Source of the DNA: Alphaproteobacteria bacterium
Lineage (GTDB): Bacteria; Pseudomonadota; Alphaproteobacteria; Puniceispirillales; UBA1172
Length of the DNA: 11,742 bases
Assembly: GCA_023259875.1 (NCBI GenBank)
Contig: JALRFL010000031.1
Location: 1 to 11,742, forward strand
Reading direction: 5' to 3'
Both the position numbers and the translations under genes were made by a program. The notes under the pieces were generated by a model. It worked only from the letters and a program-made list of their open reading frames with translations, did not search any database and was not told where the DNA came from. The first letter of the stretch is position 1. Each line of letters starts with the position of its first letter. Shown one piece after another: positions 1 through 7,064 of this stretch.

Positions 1-1656
1 ATATTTGCCAAGCTCGGACGTCTGTTCAGGCCAGCCCAACGTACCAATGGGCCAAAGGCCCGAGGAAAACCACGTGTCCAAAACATCGGGGTCACGTTCA
101 AGTTGACATCCAAAAAAATCTCCAATTTCGCTTTCGCCACCAAAAGTATTTGCTCGAATTCGGCCTAAATTATCAGGCCCATCAAAGTCTCCAGCACCAT
201 GCTTATCAAAATCAATTGTCGTATTCTCGTCAAATTTATAAAATCCTAGCGTGTCCAGCTTGGAACGATCTAAGTCACCAAACTCTTCTGGGTCAGCTAG
301 AACTGAGAACATCAATTTTGCATTTGGAAGTCTAGTTTTGTGAAATTGGATAGCCAATTTTGCGGCTTCCCAAGCGTTGGAAGCACAAAACGAGTTCCCT
401 AAGCTATCATACCAAACTGGCACCTGATGCCCCCACCATAATTGGCGGGAAATGCACCATGGCTGAATGTTACGCATCCATTCAAAATAGGTTTTTTCCC
501 AACGTTTAGGCACAAACCTCATACGCCCATCTTCCACCGCTTTCATCGCTGGCTTTGCGAGGGTTTCGGCATCCACATACCATTGGTCCATCAGCCAAGG
601 TTCGATAGGCACACCTGACCGATCTCCATGGGGAACGGTATGAACGGTTGGCTCAACCGCATCAATAAGTCCCTCTGATTCTAGGGTCGCAATGAGTTTC
701 TTGCGCGCATCAAACCGATCCATGCCGCGAAACGCTTCGGGAACAACCTCATTCATGCGGCCATCCGCATCCATGACATTAATCATCTCGAGGTTGTGAC
801 GGCGGCCAACTTCAAAATCGTTAAAATCATGCGCAGGGGTAATTTTCACCGCGCCTGATCCTTTTTCCATATCCGCGTATTCATCCGCAATAATAGGAAT
901 ACGCCTACCCATAAGGGGCAGGATGATATGTTTGCCGATCAAAGACTGATACCGCGCATCATCGGGATGCACCGCCACAGCGGTATCACCAAACATGGTT
1001 TCTGGTCTGGTCGTGGCAACAACAACGACTTGGTCTGTGCCTTCAACCGGATACCGAATATGCCAATAATTACCATTAACCTCACGCTGATCGACTTCTA
1101 AATCTGAAATTGCAGTCAGCAATTTGGGGTCCCAGTTGATCAACCGCTTATCGCGATAAATTAAGCCTTCTTCGTGCAAGCGAACAAAGACCAGCCGCAC
1201 CGCCTCGGATAAGCCCTCGTCCAAGGTAAAGCGTGAGCGTTCCCAATCAGGTGAAGCCCCAAGTGAGCGCAACTGCCGCGAGATCGTTCCGCCGGACTGC
1301 TCAACCCATTGCCAGACCCGTTCGATAAACTTCTCACGGCCTAAATCACGGCGATCAACACCCTCTTCGCCTAGCATCCGTTCTACCACCATTTGGGTTG
1401 CGATACCCGCATGATCCGTTCCCGGTTGCCACAGCACATCTCGGCCAATCATCCGGTGAAACCGAATTAAAATATCCTGAAGCGTAAAGGTTAAGGCATG
1501 ACCAATATGAAGCGAGCCAGTCACATTCGGTGGCGGCATCATAATGGTGTATGGCGTCTTATCGCTCTCTAAATCAGAGGCAAAAGCCCCACTGTCTTGC
1601 CAGGCTCTATACCATCGGGCTTCGAATTGTTTGGGATCATAAGTTTTATCAAGCAT
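1..1656 (-). CDS. valS: Valyl-tRNA synthetase, N-terminal 552 residues (3' end beyond the window)
   Basis: Class I aminoacyl-tRNA synthetase that charges tRNA-Val in the cytoplasm and edits mischarged threonine. The frame is open from ATG at 1656 to the window edge. Visible marks are PPPNVTGSLHIGH at residues 41-53 with the HIGH ATP-binding signature, the CP1 editing domain with TTRPETMFGDTAVAV (215-229) and GSGAVKITPAHDFND (266-280), WWGHQVPVW (407-415), and DVLDTWFSSGLWP (524-536). The KMSKS loop, anticodon-binding domain and C-terminal coiled coil lie off the left edge. Between the WWGH and DVLDTW motifs there are about 76 more residues than in the E. coli enzyme as I recall it (see findings). 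It is the last gene of the pcm-tolC-popZ-valS run, 90 nt after the PopZ-like gene. No clear Shine-Dalgarno sequence is seen before this ATG; an in-frame TTG 15 nt upstream is a weaker alternative. Confidence 0.97.
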   Translation of the reverse strand, partial: MLDKTYDPKQFEARWYRAWQDSGAFASDLESDKTPYTIMMPPPNVTGSLHIGHALTFTLQDILIRFHRMIGRDVLWQPGTDHAGIATQMVVERMLGEEGVDRRDLGREKFIERVWQWVEQSGGTISRQLRSLGASPDWERSRFTLDEGLSEAVRLVFVRLHEEGLIYRDKRLINWDPKLLTAISDLEVDQREVNGNYWHIRYPVEGTDQVVVVATTRPETMFGDTAVAVHPDDARYQSLIGKHIILPLMGRRIPIIADEYADMEKGSGAVKITPAHDFNDFEVGRRHNLEMINVMDADGRMNEVVPEAFRGMDRFDARKKLIATLESEGLIDAVEPTVHTVPHGDRSGVPIEPWLMDQWYVDAETLAKPAMKAVEDGRMRFVPKRWEKTYFEWMRNIQPWCISRQLWWGHQVPVWYDSLGNSFCASNAWEAAKLAIQFHKTRLPNAKLMFSVLADPEEFGDLDRSKLDTLGFYKFDENTTIDFDKHGAGDFDGPDNLGRIRANTFGGESEIGDFFGCQLERDPDVLDTWFSSGLWPIGTLGWPEQTSELGKY

Positions 1657-1746
1657 GGCGGAGGATAACAATTTGTTGTTGAACTATATGCTTTTTAGCC
1701 ATTAACCACAGATATCACAAGCCCTGCGAATGATTATGTCCGCTTA

Positions 1747-2061
1747 TTATGACGGATTGTCATTATCGTCATTGTTTATAGCCTCTATGGTGTCTTGCAT
1801 AACCTTAGGCAGACGCGTTTTCATCCACTGTTCTAATTCTGCCGAGATCACCTCTTGCACTTGCTTTTGCATATTCGCGCTGATGCCATTCGCGTCATCG
1901 TCTTGTGATGCTTTATGGAGTGTTTTTGTTTCTGGTATATCAGCGGTATGTTCCAGCAAACGGGCTAATTCGGCCATGACTGACTTGGCCTCAATATTCG
2001 GCAGCTCTTTTAATGTGTTTTCTAAAACCTTAATCAAGGCGGTGTTATCAGGATCAGCCAT
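1747..2061 (-). CDS. Small PopZ-like protein (DUF2497 C-terminal region), 104 aa
   Basis: Likely cell-pole organising or scaffold protein of the PopZ/DUF2497 family. The C-terminal part (about residues 66-95) contains VQEVISAELEQWMKTRLP followed by KVMQDTIEAI. This matches the family pattern of a hydrophobic helix, a Leu/Met-x-x-Trp-Leu/Met core, an Asn/Arg-Leu-Pro turn, then a second amphipathic helix, which in Caulobacter PopZ drives oligomerisation. Residues 1-40 form another predicted helix. Residues 43-62 are a short, polar, acidic linker, far shorter than the Pro/Glu-rich linker of Caulobacter PopZ. I chose ATG at 2061 because it lies 4 nt after the tolC stop; the longer in-frame ATG at 2142 would overlap tolC by 77 nt. 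The Shine-Dalgarno sequence is weak, so translation is probably coupled to tolC. Position between tolC and valS is where alphaproteobacteria carry DUF2497 genes. The family call rests on pattern and locus, not a profile score. Confidence 0.72.
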   Translation of the reverse strand: MADPDNTALIKVLENTLKELPNIEAKSVMAELARLLEHTADIPETKTLHKASQDDDANGISANMQKQVQEVISAELEQWMKTRLPKVMQDTIEAINNDDNDNPS

Positions 2062-2065
2062 GCCT

Positions 2066-3427
2066 TTATTCAGGATAAATGACCTTTGGGATAATGCCCC
2101 CAATAGGCAAATCATGAATGGGCAAGGCTTCCACGGAAACAAAGGCCGGGGTTAGACCAAAGGTATCGGCGTTAAGTTTTCCCATTTGCATTAAAAGCGC
2201 ATAGCCGGCCAACACTTGATCTCCGCGCGCTTTGATCAAGCTTTGCTCTGCGCTGACCACATCCTGTTGAGCATCAAGAAGATCAAGTAAGGATTTCAGG
2301 CCAAATTGCACTTCTTTTTCCACCCCATCACGAAACAGGATCGCGGCCTTAGTTTCGGTTTCATTCGCTACAATCAAACTGGATGCGGCAAGAAAGTTGC
2401 GATAAGCGTTTTCAGCCCCAAGCCTGATGTCTTGCTCCATATCTGCCAGACTGCGTAAAATAGATTGATGATCAGCAACAAGGCCGCGCGATTTGGCACG
2501 GGTTGCGCTGGTCGGATAAAGCGGTGTGGTCAATGTAATTGCAGCCGTCACAGCGTCAATATTAGAGGCGTCAATATTTGAATCTGTGGTCGTTCCCGTA
2601 ATGCTAAAATCCAGATTAGGCCGAACATTAGCCAATAAAGTGTCCATGTTTTTACGGGTAATGCGTTCACTGATCACCAATTGACGGTATGTGGGGTTTT
2701 GGGAAATGGCCACATCCCCGGCTAAGCCTGCGCTCGCCGGAAGCAGATTATCAAACTGGGGCAAAACCGGCAGATCAAGAGCGTCCCCAGCTGGCGTGTG
2801 AAAAAAGCGTAAATAAGCAGCACTAGCATCATCTAGACTGGCTTGAGCAGAAATTAAGCCGGCTTCTGCTCTAGCTAAACGCGACTGGGCTAAGGCCAGT
2901 TGGGTTGGGGTGCTTTCCCCTAATTCTACTCGTAAAGTGCTAGCCTTAACTTGTTCTTGCAGGCGTTCCACATTGGATTGATTAACAGAAAGGCTTTGCC
3001 GCGCGGTGACAAGGTTCACATGAGCGGTTAGGGCATCAAGGAGCGCTTGTTGTTCCGTATCACGATACGACATAATGGCAAGATCAAGACCAAGTTGAGC
3101 AATCTGTTCTTTGGATGATGCCATCCCCCCATCATAAATTGGCTTTGTGATCGTAAGCGTCAGATTGTTGCTATCCACATCATACGAATCCGCGTCATTC
3201 ACACTGCGCTCGCTAACACTTCCAGAAGCACTAAGCGAGGTGCTTAGGTCCATCGTTGCCCGCGCGACACCAAACTCTTGATAAGCAGATTTGATATTTT
3301 CAATTTCAGCTTGGATCGCATCACTGCTGTTGAGCGCAGTTTGCAAGCGCGATGAAAAATCATCAGCAAAGACGGGTGAAGCCAAAACCGTTGCTAAAAC
3401 AAAAGTTGAGAAAATCTTTTTCATCAT
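2066..3427 (-). CDS. tolC: TolC-family outer-membrane channel protein
   Basis: Outer-membrane exit duct for type I secretion or tripartite (RND/ABC) drug efflux; works as a trimer with a periplasmic adaptor. The 453-residue length is normal for the family. Residues 1-21 are a signal peptide (Lys-Lys, hydrophobic core, VFA|DD cleavage), so the mature protein starts near D22. The internal duplication of the OEP domain shows as two beta-barrel strand signatures, LTITKPIYDGG (91-101) and LTTPLYPTSA (299-308), and two long Ala/Gln/Leu-rich helical stretches, each with the conserved turn: VELGESTPTQLALAQSRLAR (167-186) and VQFGLKSLLDLLDAQQDV (373-390). Either of two adjacent ATG codons (3427 or 3424) could initiate. 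It sits 21 nt after the Pcm-like gene and 4 nt before the PopZ-like gene, so co-transcription is likely. No adaptor or inner-membrane pump gene is in the window, so its transport partner is unknown. Confidence 0.93.
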   Translation of the reverse strand: MMKKIFSTFVLATVLASPVFADDFSSRLQTALNSSDAIQAEIENIKSAYQEFGVARATMDLSTSLSASGSVSERSVNDADSYDVDSNNLTLTITKPIYDGGMASSKEQIAQLGLDLAIMSYRDTEQQALLDALTAHVNLVTARQSLSVNQSNVERLQEQVKASTLRVELGESTPTQLALAQSRLARAEAGLISAQASLDDASAAYLRFFHTPAGDALDLPVLPQFDNLLPASAGLAGDVAISQNPTYRQLVISERITRKNMDTLLANVRPNLDFSITGTTTDSNIDASNIDAVTAAITLTTPLYPTSATRAKSRGLVADHQSILRSLADMEQDIRLGAENAYRNFLAASSLIVANETETKAAILFRDGVEKEVQFGLKSLLDLLDAQQDVVSAEQSLIKARGDQVLAGYALLMQMGKLNADTFGLTPAFVSVEALPIHDLPIGGIIPKVIYPE

Positions 3428-3448
3428 ATGTGTTCCAATAAGATGGAA

Positions 3449-4108
3449 TTAAAACACGAATTGCGGCTTTAACGCAAATTCGTCAAGAATAGGGGTCTGC
3501 GCGTCAAACAACACGGTGCTTGAAAACCCTGTGGATGACCGATAAAAAATCGTGGCCTTCCCCGGGGTATTATCAGAACCGCGTATTACGGTGACCAAGC
3601 GGCCATGATCAGAAAGCTGATCAAGGATAGCGTCTGGCACATGGGCAACCGCGCCCTCGATAATAATAGCATCATAAGGGGCTTCACTGGGGTAACCTGA
3701 AATATGATCAGCATGAAGAATGACGCCATTATCAACCGAATGATTGATCAGATTGTCTTGAGCGGCGGTTGCTAGGTCTTCGTCCGCTTCAATTCCAACC
3801 ACAGACTGACCAAGACGAGAAAGGATAGTCGTGCTGTAACCACATCCTGCCGCAATATCCAGTATCGTTTCACCGCCTTTGAGATTCAAGGCCTGTAACA
3901 ACCGCGCCAGCACCATAGGTTCTAGCATAAAACGCCCACGCCCAAGAACAAGGTCTTCGTCAATATAGGCAAGCCCCTTCATCTCTGGGCTGATGAAATT
4001 TTCACGCGGTACATTTTCAAACGCCATAATCACGCGCTGATCCGTAACTTTATTGGTGCGTAATTGGCTTTCCACCATATTGCGGCGACGGCTGGCAAAG
4101 ACAGACAT
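3449..4108 (-). CDS. Protein-L-isoaspartate O-methyltransferase-like SAM methyltransferase
   Basis: Cytoplasmic SAM-dependent methyltransferase of the PCMT superfamily, 219 aa. The N-terminal helix contains MVESQLRTNKVTDQRVI (11-27), followed by VPRENF (33-38). The SAM pocket is the Rossmann-type ILDIAAGCGYS (82-92), with the acidic ribose-binding end VVGIEADEDL (103-112) and YDAIIIEGAV (145-154). Canonical PCMT enzymes carry an SQPY-type motif with a conserved Ser in the substrate-binding loop; here the equivalent stretch reads GRFMLEPMVLARLL (58-71), so Ser, Gln and Tyr are replaced by Leu, Glu and Met. I recall the same LEP version from other alphaproteobacterial tolC-linked homologues. 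Isoaspartyl repair activity is therefore uncertain, and I give no gene symbol. A GGAG Shine-Dalgarno sequence (4118-4121) lies 9 nt before the ATG. It is the first gene of the minus-strand run. Confidence 0.88.
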   Translation of the reverse strand: MSVFASRRRNMVESQLRTNKVTDQRVIMAFENVPRENFISPEMKGLAYIDEDLVLGRGRFMLEPMVLARLLQALNLKGGETILDIAAGCGYSTTILSRLGQSVVGIEADEDLATAAQDNLINHSVDNGVILHADHISGYPSEAPYDAIIIEGAVAHVPDAILDQLSDHGRLVTVIRGSDNTPGKATIFYRSSTGFSSTVLFDAQTPILDEFALKPQFVF

Positions 4109-4117
4109 GAACAGATG

Positions 4118-4121
4118 CTCC
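4118..4121 (-). promoter_or_regulatory. Ribosome binding site of the Pcm-like gene
   Basis: GGAG on the minus strand, 9 nt upstream of the ATG at 4108. It supports that start over any downstream Met. Confidence 0.55.
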
Positions 4122-4326
4122 GAGCGTAAGAAAGAATGATGATAACATAACGGATAGATCAGATCATGCCTAGCAGAATCACATAGAAAAACAAATTCAA
4201 AAAAACAATTTCATTCCCTCTTTATGACAGCATGATAAAGCAATTGGCCTATAGCAAATGATCTCAGGCACCTATCCCAAGCAACCCATGGCATGACCGC
4301 TATTCACATCAATCACGCTGATAGTG

Positions 4327-4355
4327 TTGACGCTTGTCTCAGGTTAAGGTATCAG
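4327..4355 (+). promoter_or_regulatory. Putative sigma-70 promoter of tRNA-Cys
   Basis: TTGACG (4327-4332), a 17-nt spacer, then TATCAG (4350-4355). Sixteen bases separate the -10 element from the first base of the tRNA. The same layout is found before the tRNA-Asn gene in this window, which strengthens the call. The rest of the 4109-4371 intergenic region holds an AT-rich stretch (about 4186-4225) and a weak inverted repeat, CTTTAT/ATAAAG, at 4220-4240; the promoter of the minus-strand pcm-like operon must also lie there, but I cannot place it convincingly. Confidence 0.55.
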
Positions 4356-4371
4356 GATGGTATTGCATTAT

Positions 4372-4445
4372 GGCCCGGTGGCAGAGTGGTGATGCAGCGG
4401 CCTGCAAAGCCGTGTACACCGGTTCGATTCCGGTCTGGGCCTCCA
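4372..4445 (+). tRNA. tRNA-Cys (anticodon GCA)
   Basis: A complete cloverleaf of 74 nt with encoded CCA. The acceptor stem is GGCCCGG paired with CTGGGCC (one G-U at 6-67), with discriminator U73, the expected identity base for tRNA-Cys. The D stem is GCA/TGC, as in E. coli tRNA-Cys. The anticodon stem is GCGGC/GCCGT with loop CTGCAAA, placing anticodon GCA at 4404-4406. The T arm has CCGG-TTCGATT-CCGG. CCA is at 4443-4445. It is a single tRNA gene between the minus-strand pcm operon and the secreted-protein pair. No convincing hairpin terminator follows, only T-rich runs near 4457-4467. Confidence 0.97.
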
Positions 4446-4602
4446 ATGACACCTCATTTCCCTTTTATCTTCGCCATAGCGGTTGCTTATCGCGTTTTCT
4501 TAGCGTGCGTGTCGCGCCGTTTTGCCTTTGCTGTTGAGGTTTTTCAACAAAATGATGGAAATCATGCTGATGAAGCCTAGTTCGGTAGATAAGATAATTG
4601 TT

Positions 4603-4607
4603 AGGAG
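4603..4607 (+). promoter_or_regulatory. Ribosome binding site of the 86-aa secreted protein gene
   Basis: AGGAG, 6 nt before the ATG at 4614. A good Shine-Dalgarno sequence at normal distance, which is a main reason to believe this small gene is real. Confidence 0.6.
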
Positions 4608-4613
4608 AAACAA

Positions 4614-4874
4614 ATGCGGAAATTTTTGACCTTTTTGTCCTTGATGGTGATCAGCACCCCTGCCCTTGCTATTGAGAGCAATATTTATATCAGCTCACCC
4701 ACCATGAGCGAATGCAAAGCCGCTCTTGAATATGGGCAATTGCTCTATACCGATCAATATGACGGCGAAGACACCGAGGAAGGTTACGGGGTGTTTTATA
4801 AAGGAAAACTTTATCACACCAATTGGAATTTCACCGAAGAAACCTTTCTTTGTGTATCTTGGGAAATTGAATAA
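4614..4874 (+). CDS. Small secreted protein of unknown function, 86 aa
   Basis: I do not recognise this family. Residues 1-19 form a clear Sec signal peptide (Arg-Lys, hydrophobic core, ALA|IE), giving a mature protein of about 67 residues, presumably periplasmic. The mature part is acidic (DQYDGEDTEEGYG at 47-59) and rich in Tyr and Trp. It has exactly two cysteines (C34 and C80), compatible with one disulfide after export. Predicted strands (GVFYKGKLYHTNW, 59-71; FLCVSWEI, 78-85) suggest a small beta-containing fold. A strong AGGAG ribosome site precedes the ATG, and the histidine phosphatase gene starts 15 nt after the stop, so the two are probably one operon. No lipobox is present. The gene call is fairly sure; the function is unknown. 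Confidence 0.72.
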   Translation: MRKFLTFLSLMVISTPALAIESNIYISSPTMSECKAALEYGQLLYTDQYDGEDTEEGYGVFYKGKLYHTNWNFTEETFLCVSWEIE

Positions 4875-4889
4875 TATCAATATATATTC

Positions 4890-5447
4890 ATGCGTTTCTT
4901 ATTCTTAATATTAACTTTGATCATATCAAGTGTCACCGCTAGCGGTGTTTATGCTGAAACGCTAACTGGTGCGATGGCAAAACTTGATGCAAATGTTATT
5001 TTCATGCGTCATGCCCTCGCCCCTGGATTTGGTGACCCTGATCATTTTCGCCTTGAGGATTGCGCCACACAGCGGAATCTTGATGACACTGGCCGCCAGC
5101 AAGCCCGTGATATTGGGAATTACCTTCGGGCGCAAAATATAACCTTTGATGCCATTTATTCCAGCCAATGGTGCCGTTGCCGCGATACTGCCCAAGAGTT
5201 AAACATTGGCGCGTGGCAAGAGTTTTCTGGCCTTAATTCCTTTTTTCAAGGCTATGCCGATCCCAAATCCACCATGGATCAGCTCAACACCAAGCTCTCA
5301 CAACTTCCTCAAGATAAAATCACCTTAATGGTTACCCACCAAGTGGTCATCCGTGCGGCGACTGGCCATTCCCCATCCAGCGGTGGATTGGTGCTTTATA
5401 ACAGTGCCACTAATGAGGCGGTGCCATTTGCTATCAACAACGAATAA
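4890..5447 (+). CDS. Periplasmic histidine phosphatase family protein (SixA/PGM-like)
   Basis: Member of the branch-1 histidine phosphatase superfamily, 185 aa. Residues 1-22 are a signal peptide (cleavage near VYA|ET), so it acts outside the cytoplasm. The catalytic core is FMRHALAPG (38-46), where R40-H41 replace the usual RHG by RHA; H41 is the expected phospho-accepting histidine. Further family marks are GDP (48-50), QRNLDDTGRQQA (61-72), IYSSQWCRCRDTA (89-101) and the second catalytic histidine in LMVTHQVVI (146-154, H150). LNSFFQG (115-121) is also typical of this subgroup. Cysteines C58, C95 and C97 are present. The substrate cannot be told from sequence. No clear Shine-Dalgarno sequence precedes the ATG, and the gene starts 15 nt after the 86-aa gene, so translation may be coupled. 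It converges with the MttB-family gene, with 12 nt between stops and no visible terminator hairpin. Confidence 0.9.
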   Translation: MRFLFLILTLIISSVTASGVYAETLTGAMAKLDANVIFMRHALAPGFGDPDHFRLEDCATQRNLDDTGRQQARDIGNYLRAQNITFDAIYSSQWCRCRDTAQELNIGAWQEFSGLNSFFQGYADPKSTMDQLNTKLSQLPQDKITLMVTHQVVIRAATGHSPSSGGLVLYNSATNEAVPFAINNE

Positions 5448-5459
5448 ACCCGATCAAGC

Positions 5460-7058
5460 CTATAAGGGGCGATTGCCAATTTCTGCTTTACGGCGCGTGA
5501 CATAGTCGGAAAGCGCTTCAGAAATTGAAGGGTCAATTTGCGGTGGCGTAAAGGTTTTTAACGCCGTTTTCCATTTTTCCTCTGCTCGGTCATAAGCACT
5601 AAGACTGCCGTTGGCTTGCCAATTTTCAAAATTCTGCCAATCACTCAACATCGGTGCAAAAAACGCGGATTTATATCGCTCCAGCGTATGCGCATGACCA
5701 AAGAAATGCCCACCCGGCTCAACCTCACCAATCGCATCCATAGCAAACTCAGCCGGTGCAAAATCAATGGGGGCTAGCATTTTGGCAAAACCTTCAAGCA
5801 TATCGCCATCAAGCATCACCTTTTCATAGCTAGCAACCAACCCCCCTTCCATCCATCCGGCAGAATGATAAATCAGATTTGCGCCGCCAAAGATTGCCCC
5901 CCAAAGCGACATTTGGGTTTCATAAGCGGCTTGCGCATCCGGTACATTAGAAGCACTGCACCCACTGCTGCGATAAGGCAAGCGATAGCGGCGGCAAAGC
6001 TGACCCGTAGCAAGATTAGTCAGGGTGTTTTCAGGCGTACCAAAGGCAGGTGCGCCAGTTTTCATATCCACATTAGAGGTAAAACCCCCATAAATCACCG
6101 GCGTACCGGGACGCCAAGACTGGATTAAGGCGATGACAAATAACGCCTCTGCGTTTTGTTGTGCCAGTGCCGCAGGTAAGCTGACAGGTGCCATCGCGCC
6201 CATCAAGGTAAAAGGGGTGACGATCACTGCCTGCCCCATTTCCGCCATGGCAAGAGCGGCATCAGACATTTCCACATCTAGCACACGCGGCGAATTGACA
6301 TTGATATTGGTCATCGCCCCGGGCGTATCTGCCATAGTTTCTAGGCTTAGGCCGCGCGCGATGGCCACCATATGCACCGCGTCGGTCACGCGTTCGCGAC
6401 CAACCGACATACATGAGGTGACTTTGTCAGAGCATATTAAAGTTGTCAGCATACTGTCCAGATGCCGCGTATGCACATTCAGGTCATTGGTGGCGGCGGT
6501 TTGATTGCCATAACAATGAATATGATGAAGCGACTGCCCCAGACAGATCAAATCTTTGAAATCTTGATATTGAGATGGACGCCTGCCACGAACGCGGTCA
6601 CTGACATTCGGGGGACCAGACACAAGCCCAAAATTGACATGGTTTCCCCCAAAAGTCAGTTTTCGGTCGGGGTTGCGTGGCGTCAAAGAAAACTCTGCTG
6701 GCGCGGTGGCAATATGCGCCATGATAAAATCTTCATCCGCACGCACCATCATCGTATCGTCATCCACGAGGCACCCTAAAGATTTGAGGTGATCTCGCAC
6801 CTCTTGGCTCAACACCTTGATGCCAAAATCCTTGAGAATCTTCATGCTATTTTTATGAATCTGATCAATCTGATCTTCTTGCAAGGGGGTGAGATAACCC
6901 AGATGGTTTCGCAATCCCCCAAATGGGGTTAAGGGTATTTCCTCACCTCCAGCAGATGGGTCATTGCGGTCGCGCCTGCGGTCACGGCGGCGTCCCCTTA
7001 TAGGTTCAAGGGCTTTGGTGTGTTGAGATGATGGGGCTGTTTCATCTTGTTCGGGCAT
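5460..7058 (-). CDS. Trimethylamine methyltransferase (MttB) family protein, non-pyrrolysine type
   Basis: COG5598/MttB superfamily, 532 aa. Family members transfer a methyl group from a quaternary or tertiary amine to a corrinoid protein or another acceptor. The archaeal trimethylamine enzyme uses pyrrolysine; this frame has no internal amber codon, so it is one of the many non-Pyl homologues, some of which are glycine-betaine or related demethylases. Visible marks are HKNSMKILKDFGIKV (68-82), VNFGLVSGPPNVSD (141-154), DFKDLICLGQSLHHIH (166-181), FTLMGAMAPVSLPAALAQQNAE (283-304, read as two adjoining blocks) and PVIYGGFTSNVDMKTGAPAF (320-339), followed by SGCSASNVPDAQAAYE (365-380). The first 40 residues are disordered and contain an Arg-rich tract, RGRRRDRRRDRND (21-33). 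No corrinoid protein or activator gene is near, so the substrate and methyl acceptor are unknown. The start is fixed by AAGGAG 6 nt upstream. It diverges from the EamA/selenium genes. Confidence 0.9.
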   Translation of the reverse strand: MPEQDETAPSSQHTKALEPIRGRRRDRRRDRNDPSAGGEEIPLTPFGGLRNHLGYLTPLQEDQIDQIHKNSMKILKDFGIKVLSQEVRDHLKSLGCLVDDDTMMVRADEDFIMAHIATAPAEFSLTPRNPDRKLTFGGNHVNFGLVSGPPNVSDRVRGRRPSQYQDFKDLICLGQSLHHIHCYGNQTAATNDLNVHTRHLDSMLTTLICSDKVTSCMSVGRERVTDAVHMVAIARGLSLETMADTPGAMTNINVNSPRVLDVEMSDAALAMAEMGQAVIVTPFTLMGAMAPVSLPAALAQQNAEALFVIALIQSWRPGTPVIYGGFTSNVDMKTGAPAFGTPENTLTNLATGQLCRRYRLPYRSSGCSASNVPDAQAAYETQMSLWGAIFGGANLIYHSAGWMEGGLVASYEKVMLDGDMLEGFAKMLAPIDFAPAEFAMDAIGEVEPGGHFFGHAHTLERYKSAFFAPMLSDWQNFENWQANGSLSAYDRAEEKWKTALKTFTPPQIDPSISEALSDYVTRRKAEIGNRPL

Positions 7059-7064
7059 AGTTAT

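Noticed and set aside
150..335. A 61-codon plus-strand frame
   Set aside because: It is antisense to valS, whose minus-strand frame is open and matches the ValS family on both sides.
1730..2155. A 141-codon open frame on the plus strand
   Set aside because: It lies antisense to the PopZ-like gene and the tolC end, has no family features, and the minus-strand gene has recognisable helices and operon position.
4220..4240. Inverted repeat CTTTAT/ATAAAG as a terminator or operator
   Set aside because: Only 6 AT-rich base pairs with a 9-nt loop and no T run on either strand in a fitting place; easily chance in this AT-rich region.
4293..4580. Open frames on the plus strand running through the tRNA-Cys gene, including a 44-codon frame starting right after it at 4446
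   Set aside because: They read across a well-formed tRNA or start without a ribosome site. The translations show no family features.
5460..5462. The MttB-family gene ends in TAG, the codon that is pyrrolysine in archaeal MttB
   Set aside because: Read-through would add only one residue before TGA, so this is an ordinary stop. No pylT or pylS gene is in the window.
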